46,454 nt of DNA, taken from positions 1-46,454 of the forward strand of contig CAWARA010000014.1 in the NCBI GenBank assembly GCA_963784195.1, read 5' to 3'. Both the position numbers and the translations under genes were made by a program. The notes beneath the pieces were generated by a model. The model did not search any database. It was given only the letters and a program-made list of their open reading frames with translations, and was not told the DNA's origin. Positions 9,382-17,719 of the stretch are shown in pieces. The stretch comes from CAVQAH01 sp963784195 (lineage in GTDB: Bacteria > Acidobacteriota > Vicinamibacteria > Vicinamibacterales > 2-12-FULL-66-21). The stretch's first letter is position 1. Every line of letters starts with the position of its first letter.

Positions 9382-9525
9382 GATGGGCAATTGCCCTTCG
9401 CCCATCGCCCTTCGCCCATCGCCCTTCGCCCATTGCCCTTCGCCCTTCGCCCATTGCCCTTCGCCCATTGCCCTTCGCCCTTTGCCCATTGCCCATTGCC
9501 CATTGCCCATTGCCCATTGCCCTTG
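9382..9525. repeat. Heptanucleotide tandem array, units CCCTTCG/CCCATCG/CCCATTG
   Basis: About twenty contiguous 7-nt units: mostly alternating CCCTTCG and CCC-ATCG/ATTG variants, becoming pure CCCATTG at the right end. Its orientation is opposite to the GGGCAAT array at 7791-7922, so the CAP gene is bracketed by inverted arrays. It fills most of the gap between the CAP gene and the TonB receptor. The rest of 9197-9657 shows nothing recognisable apart from the likely promoter regions of both genes. Confidence 0.9.
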
Positions 9526-9657
9526 TTATCCCTCCCGTCGCGGCGCTGAAAGAGTTCGGTCCCATCTGCCTATGAAAGTGGCGCCCGAGCGGTTGTGTGC
9601 GACCGCGGGTGACGCGCCAGACAACTCCCGGTGGCGACCAACCGCGAGGAATGACCT

Positions 9658-12378
9658 GTGGGAATGGCAACACGATATTTCATCGAGATGATGCTGGCCA
9701 GTTTGGTTCTGATCGTGAGCTGCGGCGCGGCCTCGGCGCAGAGTGAGATCACGATCTCGGGGACGATCACCACCCGCGCCGACGGGCTGACGGTCCCGAA
9801 CGCGGTGGTGTCGGTCGGCGGCTCTGACGTGACTGCCACGAGCGATGCAAACGGCCGCTACAGCCTGGTCGTCCCGTCTTCCGTTACGCGGGATAAGCAG
9901 CTGAAGCTGAAGGTGGACGCACTCGGCCTGCGCCCGACACTTGTCGACGTCGTCGTCGATGCGGCCACGATGACCGTGGACGTCGCGCTGACGCTCGATT
10001 TCAGCGAGCAGATGACCGTCGGATCGCGCGCGTCGCGGGCTGAGGCCGAAAAGGCCGTGCCGGTCGACATCATCACGAACGAGCAGATTGCCTCGAGCGG
10101 CTACGCCGAGACCGCGCAGATCATCCAGTCATTGGCGCCGTCGCTGAACTTTCCGCGGCCGACCATCACCGACGGCACCGACACCGTGCGGCCGGCGACG
10201 CTGCGGGGCCTGGGTCCTGACCAGGTGCTGGTACTGATCAACGGAAAGCGGCGTCACCAGAGCGCGCTGGTGCATCTGAACAACAGCATCGGACGTGGAT
10301 CCACCGGCGTGGATCTCAACGCCATCCCCGTGTCAGCGATCGAACGCATCGAGATCCTCCGCGACGGCGCTGCGGCGCAGTACGGGTCCGATGCCATCGC
10401 CGGAGTCATCAACATCGTGCTCAAGAGCGGCGTGGCGCGCCCCAACGTGACCTCGAACTTCGGCCTGTCGATGGGCTCGTTCACCGGAAACCTCTGCACG
10501 CCGGATGGACTGACGTGCGCGGAAGGAAGCCCGATCGACTTCTCGGACGGCGAACTGGTCGACGTCGGCGGCTCCTGGGGCATCGCGGCCGGGAAAGGAA
10601 GCGTGACCGTCGCGGCGCAGTATCGGCACCACAACCGCACGAACCGCGCGTCGTTCGATCCCCGCGATCAGGTTGTCGCGGGGGACGCCGGCAACAACGC
10701 CGTCTCGCAGCCGAATCACCGCTGGGGCGATCCCGACACGGACGATGTGATGACGTTCGTCAACGCGAGCGTGCCCCTGAATGCCTCCGAAACACGTTAT
10801 CTCTATGCCTTTGGTGGCCTGAGCCGGCGTGCTGCCAACAGCGCGGGCTTCTACCGTCGTGCGCTCGATGCACGCAACTGGCCACAGATCTACCCGCTCG
10901 GCTTCCTGCCGGTCATCGAACCGACCGTCGTCGATTTCTCGGGCACGGGCGGCGTGCAAGGTCTGCACAAGAAGTGGAGTTACGACGCGAGCCTCGGGTT
11001 CGGACGTAACAGCTTCGACTTCACGATCGGCGACACGCTGAACGTCTCGCTCGGCCCTGAAGCACCTCCGAACAAGACGGAGTTCGACGCTGGCACGCTC
11101 GTGCTGAATCAGATCGTGGGCAACGTGGACGCCAGCCGCCGCTTCGACGTTCGCGGTTTCGACGGCCCGGTGAACCTCGCGTTCGGGCTGGAATTCCGCC
11201 GCGAGAACTATCAGATCCAGGCCGGCGAGCTTGACTCCTACGGCGATGGTGGTGTGCCCAATCAGTTTGGCGGCCGTGCGGCTATTGGTGCGCAGGTCTT
11301 CCCGGGGTTCCGGCCGTCGAACGAGGTGAGCGAGTCGCGGAACAACGTCGCCGGTTACGTGGACGTGGAGGGAAACCTCACCAGCTGGCTGAGGATCGGC
11401 GCCGCAGGCCGCACCGAACACTACAGTGACTTCGGCAGCACGGTGGACGGCAAGCTGACCGCTCGCGTCCAGCCCAACCCGCGTGTCGTCGTCCGCGGGT
11501 CGATCAGCACAGGCTTCCGCGCACCGTCGCTCGCGCAATCGTTCTTCTCGTCGACGGCGACGAACTTCCTCAACTTCGGACAGGGGCTCGTGCCGGTGGA
11601 ATCCCTGACACTTCCCGTGAACTCGGCGCCGGCGCAGGTCCTCGGCGCCGCACCACTCAAGCCGGAGAACTCGCGGCACGCGAGCGCCGGCGTGGTGTTT
11701 GCGCCGATCGCCGATCTGCAGCTGACGATCGACTACTACCGCATCGCCATCGACGATCGCATCGTGCTCTCCGGGAACTTCACGGCCCCGCCCATCGCGG
11801 CGCTCCTGGCGCCCTTCGGCGCCAACAGCGCGCGATTCTTCACCAACGCGATCGACACGCGCACCAACGGGGTCGACGTGACGGCGAGCTACCGCGTTCG
11901 CATGCAGGATGCCGGCGACGTGTGGCTGCGCGCCGGCTACAACAACACCCGCACGGAAATCGTCGGCTCGATCGCAACACCGCCGCAGCTGGCGGGCTTC
12001 GAGTCCGTGCTCTTCGATCGCATCGAGCAGCGGCGCATCGAGTGTGGACAGCCGAGCGACAGCGGGCGTTTCGGAATCAACTGGCGCCGCAATCGCGCGG
12101 CGCTGGCCTTCGACGTCAGCCGCTTCGGCTCGTTCTGCAGTTTCACGCTCAACCCGCCTGACGATCAGGAGTACGGCGCGAAGTGGCTGACCGACATCGA
12201 GGCCTCGTACCTCGCCGGCATCTACACGTTGAGCGTCGGCGCGCAGAACCTGTTCGACGTGTTCCCCGACCGGAACATCGCCATCAACTCGTTCAACGGC
12301 ATCCAGACGTTCCCGAGCCACTCGCCGTTTGGCATGAACGGTCGCACGCTGTACGCGCGGATTGGATGGACGTTTTAA
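9658..12378 (+). CDS. TonB-dependent outer-membrane receptor
   Basis: Outer-membrane active transporter of 906 residues, intact. A signal peptide (about 1-28, ending AASAQS) is followed by a carboxypeptidase-regulatory-like beta sandwich (about 30-110, SDANGRYSLVVPS). The plug domain (about 120-260) carries VPVDIITNEQIASSGYAE, RGLGPDQVLVLINGKRRH and IERIEILRDGAAAQYGSDAI. A 22-strand barrel ends in a terminal Phe (YARIGWTF). The first start is GTG at 9658; ATG at 9664 is equally good, with GAGG just upstream. The aap-type amino-acid transporter starts 81 bases downstream, so amino acids or peptides are a possible substrate, but the receptor itself gives no clue. Codon use matches its neighbours. 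Confidence 0.92.
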   Translation: MGMATRYFIEMMLASLVLIVSCGAASAQSEITISGTITTRADGLTVPNAVVSVGGSDVTATSDANGRYSLVVPSSVTRDKQLKLKVDALGLRPTLVDVVVDAATMTVDVALTLDFSEQMTVGSRASRAEAEKAVPVDIITNEQIASSGYAETAQIIQSLAPSLNFPRPTITDGTDTVRPATLRGLGPDQVLVLINGKRRHQSALVHLNNSIGRGSTGVDLNAIPVSAIERIEILRDGAAAQYGSDAIAGVINIVLKSGVARPNVTSNFGLSMGSFTGNLCTPDGLTCAEGSPIDFSDGELVDVGGSWGIAAGKGSVTVAAQYRHHNRTNRASFDPRDQVVAGDAGNNAVSQPNHRWGDPDTDDVMTFVNASVPLNASETRYLYAFGGLSRRAANSAGFYRRALDARNWPQIYPLGFLPVIEPTVVDFSGTGGVQGLHKKWSYDASLGFGRNSFDFTIGDTLNVSLGPEAPPNKTEFDAGTLVLNQIVGNVDASRRFDVRGFDGPVNLAFGLEFRRENYQIQAGELDSYGDGGVPNQFGGRAAIGAQVFPGFRPSNEVSESRNNVAGYVDVEGNLTSWLRIGAAGRTEHYSDFGSTVDGKLTARVQPNPRVVVRGSISTGFRAPSLAQSFFSSTATNFLNFGQGLVPVESLTLPVNSAPAQVLGAAPLKPENSRHASAGVVFAPIADLQLTIDYYRIAIDDRIVLSGNFTAPPIAALLAPFGANSARFFTNAIDTRTNGVDVTASYRVRMQDAGDVWLRAGYNNTRTEIVGSIATPPQLAGFESVLFDRIEQRRIECGQPSDSGRFGINWRRNRAALAFDVSRFGSFCSFTLNPPDDQEYGAKWLTDIEASYLAGIYTLSVGAQNLFDVFPDRNIAINSFNGIQTFPSHSPFGMNGRTLYARIGWTF

Positions 12379-12478
12379 GGACGGGGGTTCAGGACGAGGG
12401 TTCAGGACGAAGGTTCACCACGAAGGTTCACACGGCGGTTCACACGAAGGTTCACACGAATGTTCAGGACGACGGTTC
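12378..12478 (+). repeat. Degenerate 12-13 nt tandem repeat overlapping the aapJ start
   Basis: Eight units of the form AGGACGAAGGTTC (variants ACCACGAAGGTTC and ACACGAAGGTTC) run from the stop codon of the TonB receptor into the 5' end of aapJ. The ATG of aapJ at 12460 is created by a G-to-T change inside the seventh unit (ACACGAATGTTC), and the first codons of the signal peptide are repeat-encoded. Confidence 0.85.
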
Positions 12479-13536
12479 GTAGGTTCGGCTGCCTCGCAAT
12501 CTTCGGAGTCGCGCTGCTCCTGTCCGGCTGCACGAGCGCCGGCACCGATACTGCGTCGGCTCACGCGGTCGGGCGGCTGGACCCGTCCTCGCACACACCA
12601 ACCGTCGACAGCGTGCGGCGCAAGGGGTTCGTGCAGTGTGGTGTCACCACCGGCGTTGCCGGCTTCTCGGCTCCGGACGCGCAGGGAGAGTGGCGGGGGC
12701 TCGACGTCGATATCTGTCGCGCGATTGCCGCGGCCGTGCTGGGTGACGCGACGAAGGTCCGGTACACGCCGCTCACGGCCGCGCAGCGGTTCACGGCGCT
12801 GCAGTCGGGCGAAATCGACGTCCTGTCGCGCGTCACCACCATTACGTTTCAGCGCGACGTGCAGCTCGGCATCGAGTTCCCGGCCATCAACTGGTACGAC
12901 GGCACGACGTTCATCGTGCGCCGCGCGCTCAACGTGAAATCGGTGAAGGATCTCAACGGCGCCACCATCTGCGTCTCGCAGGGAACGTCGACCGAACTGG
13001 ACATCGCGGACTACTTCCGCAAGCACCATCTCAAGTTCACGCCGGTCGTGATCGAGCGGCTCGAGGAGTCGACCAACGCCTATTTCGCCGGACGCTGTGA
13101 CGCCTTCAGCCAGGACCAGTCCTCGCTGGCGGCCGTTCGCGCACGGGCGCCGCAACCGGCCGATCACGTGGTGCTGCCCGAACTCATCTCCAAGGCGCCA
13201 TTCGGCCCTGGCGTCATGCCGAACGATCTCCGCTGGATGGAGATCGTGCGGTGGTCCGTCTACGCCATGGTCAACGCCGAGGAGCTCGGGCTCACCTCCG
13301 CGACGATCGATGCCGCGCTGAACAGTGACGATCCGAGTCTCGAACGCTTCGTTGGCAAGAACGGTGGCTTCGGCGAAATGCTCGGGCTCGATGCGAGCTG
13401 GGCATTCAGGATCGTGAAACAGGTCGGCAACTACGCCGAAAGCTTCGATCGCAACCTGAAGCCGCTCGGGATCGAGCGCGGCCTGAACCGGTTGTGGAAG
13501 GACGGCGGGCTCCTTTACGTCCCCGATCTGCGTTGA
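12460..13536 (+). CDS. aapJ: Amino-acid ABC transporter substrate-binding protein (AapJ/BztA type)
   Basis: Periplasmic binding protein of the general L-amino-acid (polar amino acid) uptake family, 358 residues. It starts MFRTTVRRF with a lipoprotein signal ending LLLSGC, so it is probably lipid-anchored, unlike the usual soluble AapJ. Family signatures are clear: VRRKGFVQCGVTTGVAGFSA, GLDVDICRAIAAAVLGD, ALQSGEIDVLSR, CVSQGTSTELDIADYF and CDAFSQDQSSLAAVRA. The C-terminal lobe (GFGEMLGLDASWAFRIVKQV) is complete. It is the first gene of a four-gene run with overlapping or nearly abutting genes. The start lies within the 12-13 nt repeat array, and no convincing Shine-Dalgarno sequence is visible, which is unusual. 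Specificity (Glu/Gln/Asp/Asn or broad) cannot be read from sequence. Confidence 0.9.
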   Translation: MFRTTVRRFGCLAIFGVALLLSGCTSAGTDTASAHAVGRLDPSSHTPTVDSVRRKGFVQCGVTTGVAGFSAPDAQGEWRGLDVDICRAIAAAVLGDATKVRYTPLTAAQRFTALQSGEIDVLSRVTTITFQRDVQLGIEFPAINWYDGTTFIVRRALNVKSVKDLNGATICVSQGTSTELDIADYFRKHHLKFTPVVIERLEESTNAYFAGRCDAFSQDQSSLAAVRARAPQPADHVVLPELISKAPFGPGVMPNDLRWMEIVRWSVYAMVNAEELGLTSATIDAALNSDDPSLERFVGKNGGFGEMLGLDASWAFRIVKQVGNYAESFDRNLKPLGIERGLNRLWKDGGLLYVPDLR

Positions 13537-14667
13537 GTACGTCCCTCGAGAACACCGGAACACGCCGCGTGTGGTTGGCCTCGCGCAATCCCCGGACGCG
13601 GGCGGTCATCTGGCAGGCCATCGCGGTCATGGCCGTGGCCGCGATACTCGCGGCGATCGCGATGCAGACGGCCGAGAACCTGAGGCGGCGGGGCATCGCG
13701 TCCGGCTTCGACTATCTGCACCGCGCAGCAGGCTTCGAGATCGCGCGCGGTCCGCTCTCATATTCCTCCGGCGACACGTACGGCCGGGCGCTCGCGGTCG
13801 GCCTGCTCAACACGCTGCTGGTCAGCTCGCTGGGTATCATTGCATCGACCGGGCTCGGTGTCGTGATCGGCATCGCGCGCCTCTCTCGGATTGGCATCGC
13901 GTCGACGCTGGCAAGCACGTACGTGGAAGTACCTGCGAAACACGCCCCTGCTGCTCCAGCTGTTCTTCTGGTACGCCCTGTCGCAATCGCTGCCACCTCC
14001 GCAGCAGGCGCTGAATCCGGTTCCGGGGGTGTTCCTTTGCTTCCGCGGCCTGTATCTGCCCGCGCTCGCCTGGCATGATGGCGCGGCCTTCCTCGACTGG
14101 CCGGAGCTCGTCGGCTTCGATTTCCGCGGCGGCACCTCGATCTCTCCCGAGTTCGCGGCCTTGCTGATCGGCCTCACGAGCTGCACCGCGGCATACCTCG
14201 GCGAGATCGTCCGCGGTGGCATTCTCGCGGTCGATCAGGGACAGAAGGATGCGGCCGCAGCGCTCGGCCTCTCACGCGGGCGGGCGCTTCGCCTGATCGT
14301 GCTCCCGCAGGCGCTGCCGGTGATCATTCCGCCTGCGACCAGCCAGTTTCTGAATCTGGTCAAGAACTCGTCGCTGGCCGTCGCCATCGGATACCCGGAT
14401 CTGATCTCGGTCACCAACACCACGCTCAATCAGACCGGCCAGGCGATCGAAGCGCTGACGCTCGCGATGATCGTCTATCTCGCGATCAGCCTGACGATTT
14501 CGCTGTGCATGAACATCTACAACCGGACGGTCCAGCTCCGTGAAGACAAGGCGCGGCCCCGGATGTCAGCCCCGCACGTTGCTTCCCATCACAAGGTCTC
14601 GACGCTCGACTGCCGGATCACGAGCCTCGAGCCGCCTCCGCTGAAGCTTCGGTGGGCGAGGCGATGA
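13533..14667 (+). CDS. aapQ: Amino-acid ABC transporter permease AapQ (one frameshift near 13932)
   Basis: First inner-membrane permease of the Aap/Bzt transporter, about 377 residues. TTG at 13533 overlaps the aapJ stop and is the likely start. The N-terminal half (membrane helices; RALAVGLLNTLLVSSLGII) reads in one frame up to TYVEV. The second half begins LRNTPLLLQLFFWYAL in another frame and carries the binding-protein-dependent EAA-type loop (GQKDAAAALGLSRGRALRLIVLPQALPVI). Deleting one C at 13932-13933 restores the family sequence YVEVLRNTPLLLQLFFWY exactly, so this is probably a sequence error in a functional gene. It overlaps aapM by four bases (ATGA). Confidence 0.88.
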
Positions 14668-15740
14668 CGCCCGCGTTTCCTCTCGTGTCCGGCTCTCTGC
14701 GCGGCTCGTTACGCCGCAGCCGTTCCAGTGTCATCGTGTCGGCCGTCCTGTTCGGCTCTTCTGCTTACGCCGCGTTCTGGTTCCTGCATTGGGCCGTGCT
14801 CGACGCCATCTGGACGCTGCCGCCAGGCGCAGACTCCACGGCATGCCGGGCGTTGGCAGGCCGCGGCGCGTGCTGGCCGGTCGTGACCGAAGGCAGCCGC
14901 TTCATCCTGTTCGGAGCGTATCCCTACGATCAGCATTGGCGGCCGGCGCTGGCCTGCCTCATGTTCGTGGCGCTCTACGCGGCAAGCGCTGTGCGTGCCT
15001 GGTGGACGCTCTGGCTCGCAGCACTCTGGATCGTCGTGCCGGCAGCCGCGATCGTGCTGCTACGCGGCGGTGTTCCGGGGCTGACGATCGTCGCAACCGA
15101 CGTGTGGGGCGGGCTGCCGCTGACGCTGGTGCTCTCGACGTGTGGCTTCGAAGCGGCGATTCCGCTGGCGGTGGCGCTCGCCCTCGGGCGTCGCTCGGCG
15201 ATGCCGGCGATCCGCGCGCTCAGCGTCGCCTACATCGAGCTGATTCGCGGCGTGCCGATCATCACGTTCCTGTTCATGGCCTCGGTCATGTTTCCGCTGT
15301 TCGTACCGGAAGGATTCACCGTCGACAAGCTGCTTCGCGCGCAGATCGCATTCGTGCTGGTGATCGCTGCCTACCTCGCTGAAGTGATTCGTGGCGGGCT
15401 GCAGGCTATTCCGGCGGGCCAGCACGAAGCCGCCGCGAGCATGGGCTTGAACTACTGGCAGGCCACCCTCCTCATCGTGCTGCCGCAGGCGGTGCGCATG
15501 ACGATCCCTGCCCTCGTCAACACCTTCATCGCCTTTTTCAAGGACACGTCGCTCGTGGCCATCGTCGGGCTGTTCGATCTGCTGGGGGCGGCCAAGGCAG
15601 TGAACGTCGACCCGAAGTGGTTCGGTTTCAGCGTCGAAGTGTATCTGTTCGCAGGCGCCGTGTATTTCGTCTTCTGTTACGCGGTTTCCCAATACACGCA
15701 ACGTCTCGAGAGAATCCTGAAAGTGGCCGCGGCCCGCTGA
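14664..15740 (+). CDS. aapM: Amino-acid ABC transporter permease AapM
   Basis: Second permease of the Aap transporter, 358 residues from ATG 14664, chosen for its ATGA overlap with the aapQ stop and a GGGCGAGG-like ribosome site just upstream; GTG 14652 is an alternative. Several membrane segments are visible. The family phrase SVAYIELIRGVPIITFLFMA precedes the EAA loop (AGQHEAAASMGLNYWQATLL, then IVLPQAVRMTIPALVNTFI), which docks the ATPase, and the C-terminal segment KDTSLVAIVGLFDLLGAAKA is standard for AapM/BztC. It is intact. The ATPase gene follows after 25 bases. Confidence 0.92.
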   Translation: MTPAFPLVSGSLRGSLRRSRSSVIVSAVLFGSSAYAAFWFLHWAVLDAIWTLPPGADSTACRALAGRGACWPVVTEGSRFILFGAYPYDQHWRPALACLMFVALYAASAVRAWWTLWLAALWIVVPAAAIVLLRGGVPGLTIVATDVWGGLPLTLVLSTCGFEAAIPLAVALALGRRSAMPAIRALSVAYIELIRGVPIITFLFMASVMFPLFVPEGFTVDKLLRAQIAFVLVIAAYLAEVIRGGLQAIPAGQHEAAASMGLNYWQATLLIVLPQAVRMTIPALVNTFIAFFKDTSLVAIVGLFDLLGAAKAVNVDPKWFGFSVEVYLFAGAVYFVFCYAVSQYTQRLERILKVAAAR

Positions 15741-15765
15741 TGGCGGCGCGAGAGGACGTCAGCCC

Positions 15766-16497
15766 ATGCTCCACATCGATATGCAGGACGTGAACAAGTG
15801 GTTCGGCGATCTGCACGTCCTGCGTGACATCAACCTGTCCGTGACCCGCGGCGCGCGCATCGTCGTCTGCGGGCCGTCCGGCTCCGGCAAGTCGACGCTG
15901 ATTCGCTGCATCAACCGGCTGGAAGAGCACCAGTCCGGGCGGATTGTGGTCGATGGCGTGGAATTGAAGGGCGACCTGAAAACGATCGACGAGGTGCGCC
16001 GGGAGGTCGGCATGGTCTTTCAGCAGTTCAACCTGTTCCCGCACCTGACGGTTCTCCAGAACTGCACGCTCGCGCCGATGTGGGTCAGGAAACTGCCCGC
16101 GCGACAAGCGCGCGAGATCGCGATGCACTATCTCGACCGCGTCCGGATTCCGGAGCAGGCGCACAAGTATCCCGCTCAGTTATCGGGCGGCCAGCAGCAA
16201 CGCGTGGCCATCGCCCGCGCACTCTGCATGAACCCGAAGATCATGCTGTTCGACGAGCCGACGTCGGCGCTCGATCCGGAGATGGTCCAGGAAGTACTCG
16301 AGACCATGGTCAGACTGGCGGAAGATGGCATGACCATGGTATGCGTGACTCACGAGATGGGCTTCGCCCGCCAGGTCGCCGATCGCGTCGTCTTCATGGA
16401 TGCCGGCGAGATCGTCGAGGTCGACACGCCCCATGCGTTCTTCAACAACCCGCAGCACGAGCGCACCAAGCGATTCCTCCGCCAGATCCTGAACTGA
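15766..16497 (+). CDS. aapP: Amino-acid ABC transporter ATP-binding protein AapP
   Basis: ATPase subunit that powers the Aap importer, 243 residues, full length. Walker A is GPSGSGKST (about 36-44), the Q-loop sits in GMVFQQFNLFPHLTV, the signature is LSGGQQQRVAIARAL, Walker B is IMLFDEPTSALDP, and the H-loop is VTHEMGFARQVADRV. This set is typical of the PAAT/GlnQ class. AGAGGA 9 bases upstream supports the ATG at 15766. It is last in the aapJQMP operon. A weak hairpin (GACGG/CCGTC, 16496-16511) overlaps the stop but lacks a T-run. Confidence 0.95.
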   Translation: MLHIDMQDVNKWFGDLHVLRDINLSVTRGARIVVCGPSGSGKSTLIRCINRLEEHQSGRIVVDGVELKGDLKTIDEVRREVGMVFQQFNLFPHLTVLQNCTLAPMWVRKLPARQAREIAMHYLDRVRIPEQAHKYPAQLSGGQQQRVAIARALCMNPKIMLFDEPTSALDPEMVQEVLETMVRLAEDGMTMVCVTHEMGFARQVADRVVFMDAGEIVEVDTPHAFFNNPQHERTKRFLRQILN

Positions 16498-16654
16498 CGG
16501 TGGTGGCCGTCGAATTCAGTGTCCTCTTTAGCCGCGCACGTGTGATCATCCGATGACGCAATCGAGCGCATGGCGTTGTCTCCGCGCGTAAAAATCGCGT
16601 TGCAGCCGTGGCATTGCAATTGCTGTCCAGAGAGCCCCTTCCTCGGAGGTCATC

Positions 16655-17620
16655 ATGACTCGGCAATCCCGATCTCTCATCACGTTGATGCTCTTTGCCA
16701 CAATCTCTCTGGGATGGCCGGCCGATGCGGCGGCCCAGCGGCGCGCGCCGCCAGGAAGGACGACCGGGGTTGCGGTACCGCGGACCCACGCGCCCCGTTC
16801 CTATCGCCCCTACTATCCGTCCCGGTATTACTACCCGTACTCCTACAGCCGCTTCTATTACCCTTACGCCTTCGCTCGCCCCTACTACTACTCCCCCTTC
16901 TATTACCCGTACTACTCGAGCTTCGCCTTCAGCTTCGGGTTCGGGTGGGGGTGGCCGGGATCCTATTGGGGAGGCTACGGGTATCCGTATGCTTACCCGT
17001 ATCCGTCCTACTGGTATGACAACAGCGGCTCGGCCCGCCTGTTGATCAGCCCTCGCAACGCGGAGGTGTATGTCGACGGCCAGTTCGCCGGACGGGTCGA
17101 CAACTTCGATGGATCGCTGCAGCGGCTCCATGTCGAGAACGGTCCACACGAAATTCAGATCTACCTCGACGGACATCGCACGTTTACACAGAAGGTGCTC
17201 TTCACACGCGGGACGACCGTGAAGATCGAGCACGCGATGCAGCCGTTGTCGCCTGGCGAAACGGCGGAGCCGAAACCCGCGCCAGGTCCCGATACTCCTC
17301 AGGCGCCGGATCGCTATCAAGGCCGGGCGCCGATGCCGCTGCCGCGCGAGGGTCAGCAAGCTGACTTCGGCACCCTTACGGTTCGCGTGAATCCTCCGGA
17401 CGCGGAGATCCTGATCGACGGTGAAGTCTGGGATCGTCCGGAGGGAGAAGCCCGCCTCTCGATCGATCTGGCGGAAGGGCCCCATCAAATCGAGATCCGG
17501 AAAGAGGGCTACCGCCCGTACTCGCGAACGGTCGACGTGCTTCGCGGCCGAACGTTCTCGCTGAATGTCAGCCTTCCGCTGGGTGGTCCGGGCATGGTGC
17601 GCATAAACGCACGGCGATGA
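16655..17620 (+). CDS. Tyr-rich exported protein with two PEGA domains
   Basis: Exported protein of 321 residues. A signal peptide (about 1-28, ending DAAAQ) is followed by an unusual Tyr/Pro/Ser-rich low-complexity segment (about 50-122) in which Tyr makes up roughly a third of the residues. Two PEGA beta-sandwich domains follow: about 127-195 (ARLLISPRNAEVYVDGQFAG) and about 245-315 (GTLTVRVNPPDAEILIDGE), separated by a Pro-rich linker. GGAGG at 16645-16649, five bases from the ATG, fixes the start. PEGA domains occur in surface and S-layer-associated proteins; no enzymatic motif is present. The Tyr-rich part may be adhesive or cross-linked, which is speculation. It is monocistronic. Confidence 0.85.
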   Translation: MTRQSRSLITLMLFATISLGWPADAAAQRRAPPGRTTGVAVPRTHAPRSYRPYYPSRYYYPYSYSRFYYPYAFARPYYYSPFYYPYYSSFAFSFGFGWGWPGSYWGGYGYPYAYPYPSYWYDNSGSARLLISPRNAEVYVDGQFAGRVDNFDGSLQRLHVENGPHEIQIYLDGHRTFTQKVLFTRGTTVKIEHAMQPLSPGETAEPKPAPGPDTPQAPDRYQGRAPMPLPREGQQADFGTLTVRVNPPDAEILIDGEVWDRPEGEARLSIDLAEGPHQIEIRKEGYRPYSRTVDVLRGRTFSLNVSLPLGGPGMVRINARR

Positions 17621-17656
17621 ACGCGGCGTATCGACGTTCACTCGGGATGAGGTCCA

Positions 17657-17674
17657 GTCCGGCTGAAGCCGGAC
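17657..17674 (+). terminator. Hairpin downstream of the PEGA gene
   Basis: Perfect 7-bp stem GTCCGGC/GCCGGAC with a TGAA loop, 37 bases after the stop. No T-run follows. It could be a terminator-like hairpin or a small dispersed palindrome. Confidence 0.4.
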
Positions 17675-17719
17675 ACTACGATCGGCCACTACGGCCCGGA
17701 ACGTGCACGTGCGCGCGGC

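Noticed and set aside
7791..9525. Heptamer arrays considered as CRISPR
   Set aside because: The period is 7 nt with no unique spacers and no cas genes; they are simple tandem repeats.
10333..12321. 662-residue open frame on the minus strand
   Set aside because: Entirely antisense to a well-conserved TonB receptor; its composition (Arg, Asp, Val, Ala) is the mirror of GC-rich codon bias, with no motifs.
12415..13563. 382-residue minus-strand open frame
   Set aside because: Antisense shadow of aapJ, which has unmistakable family motifs.
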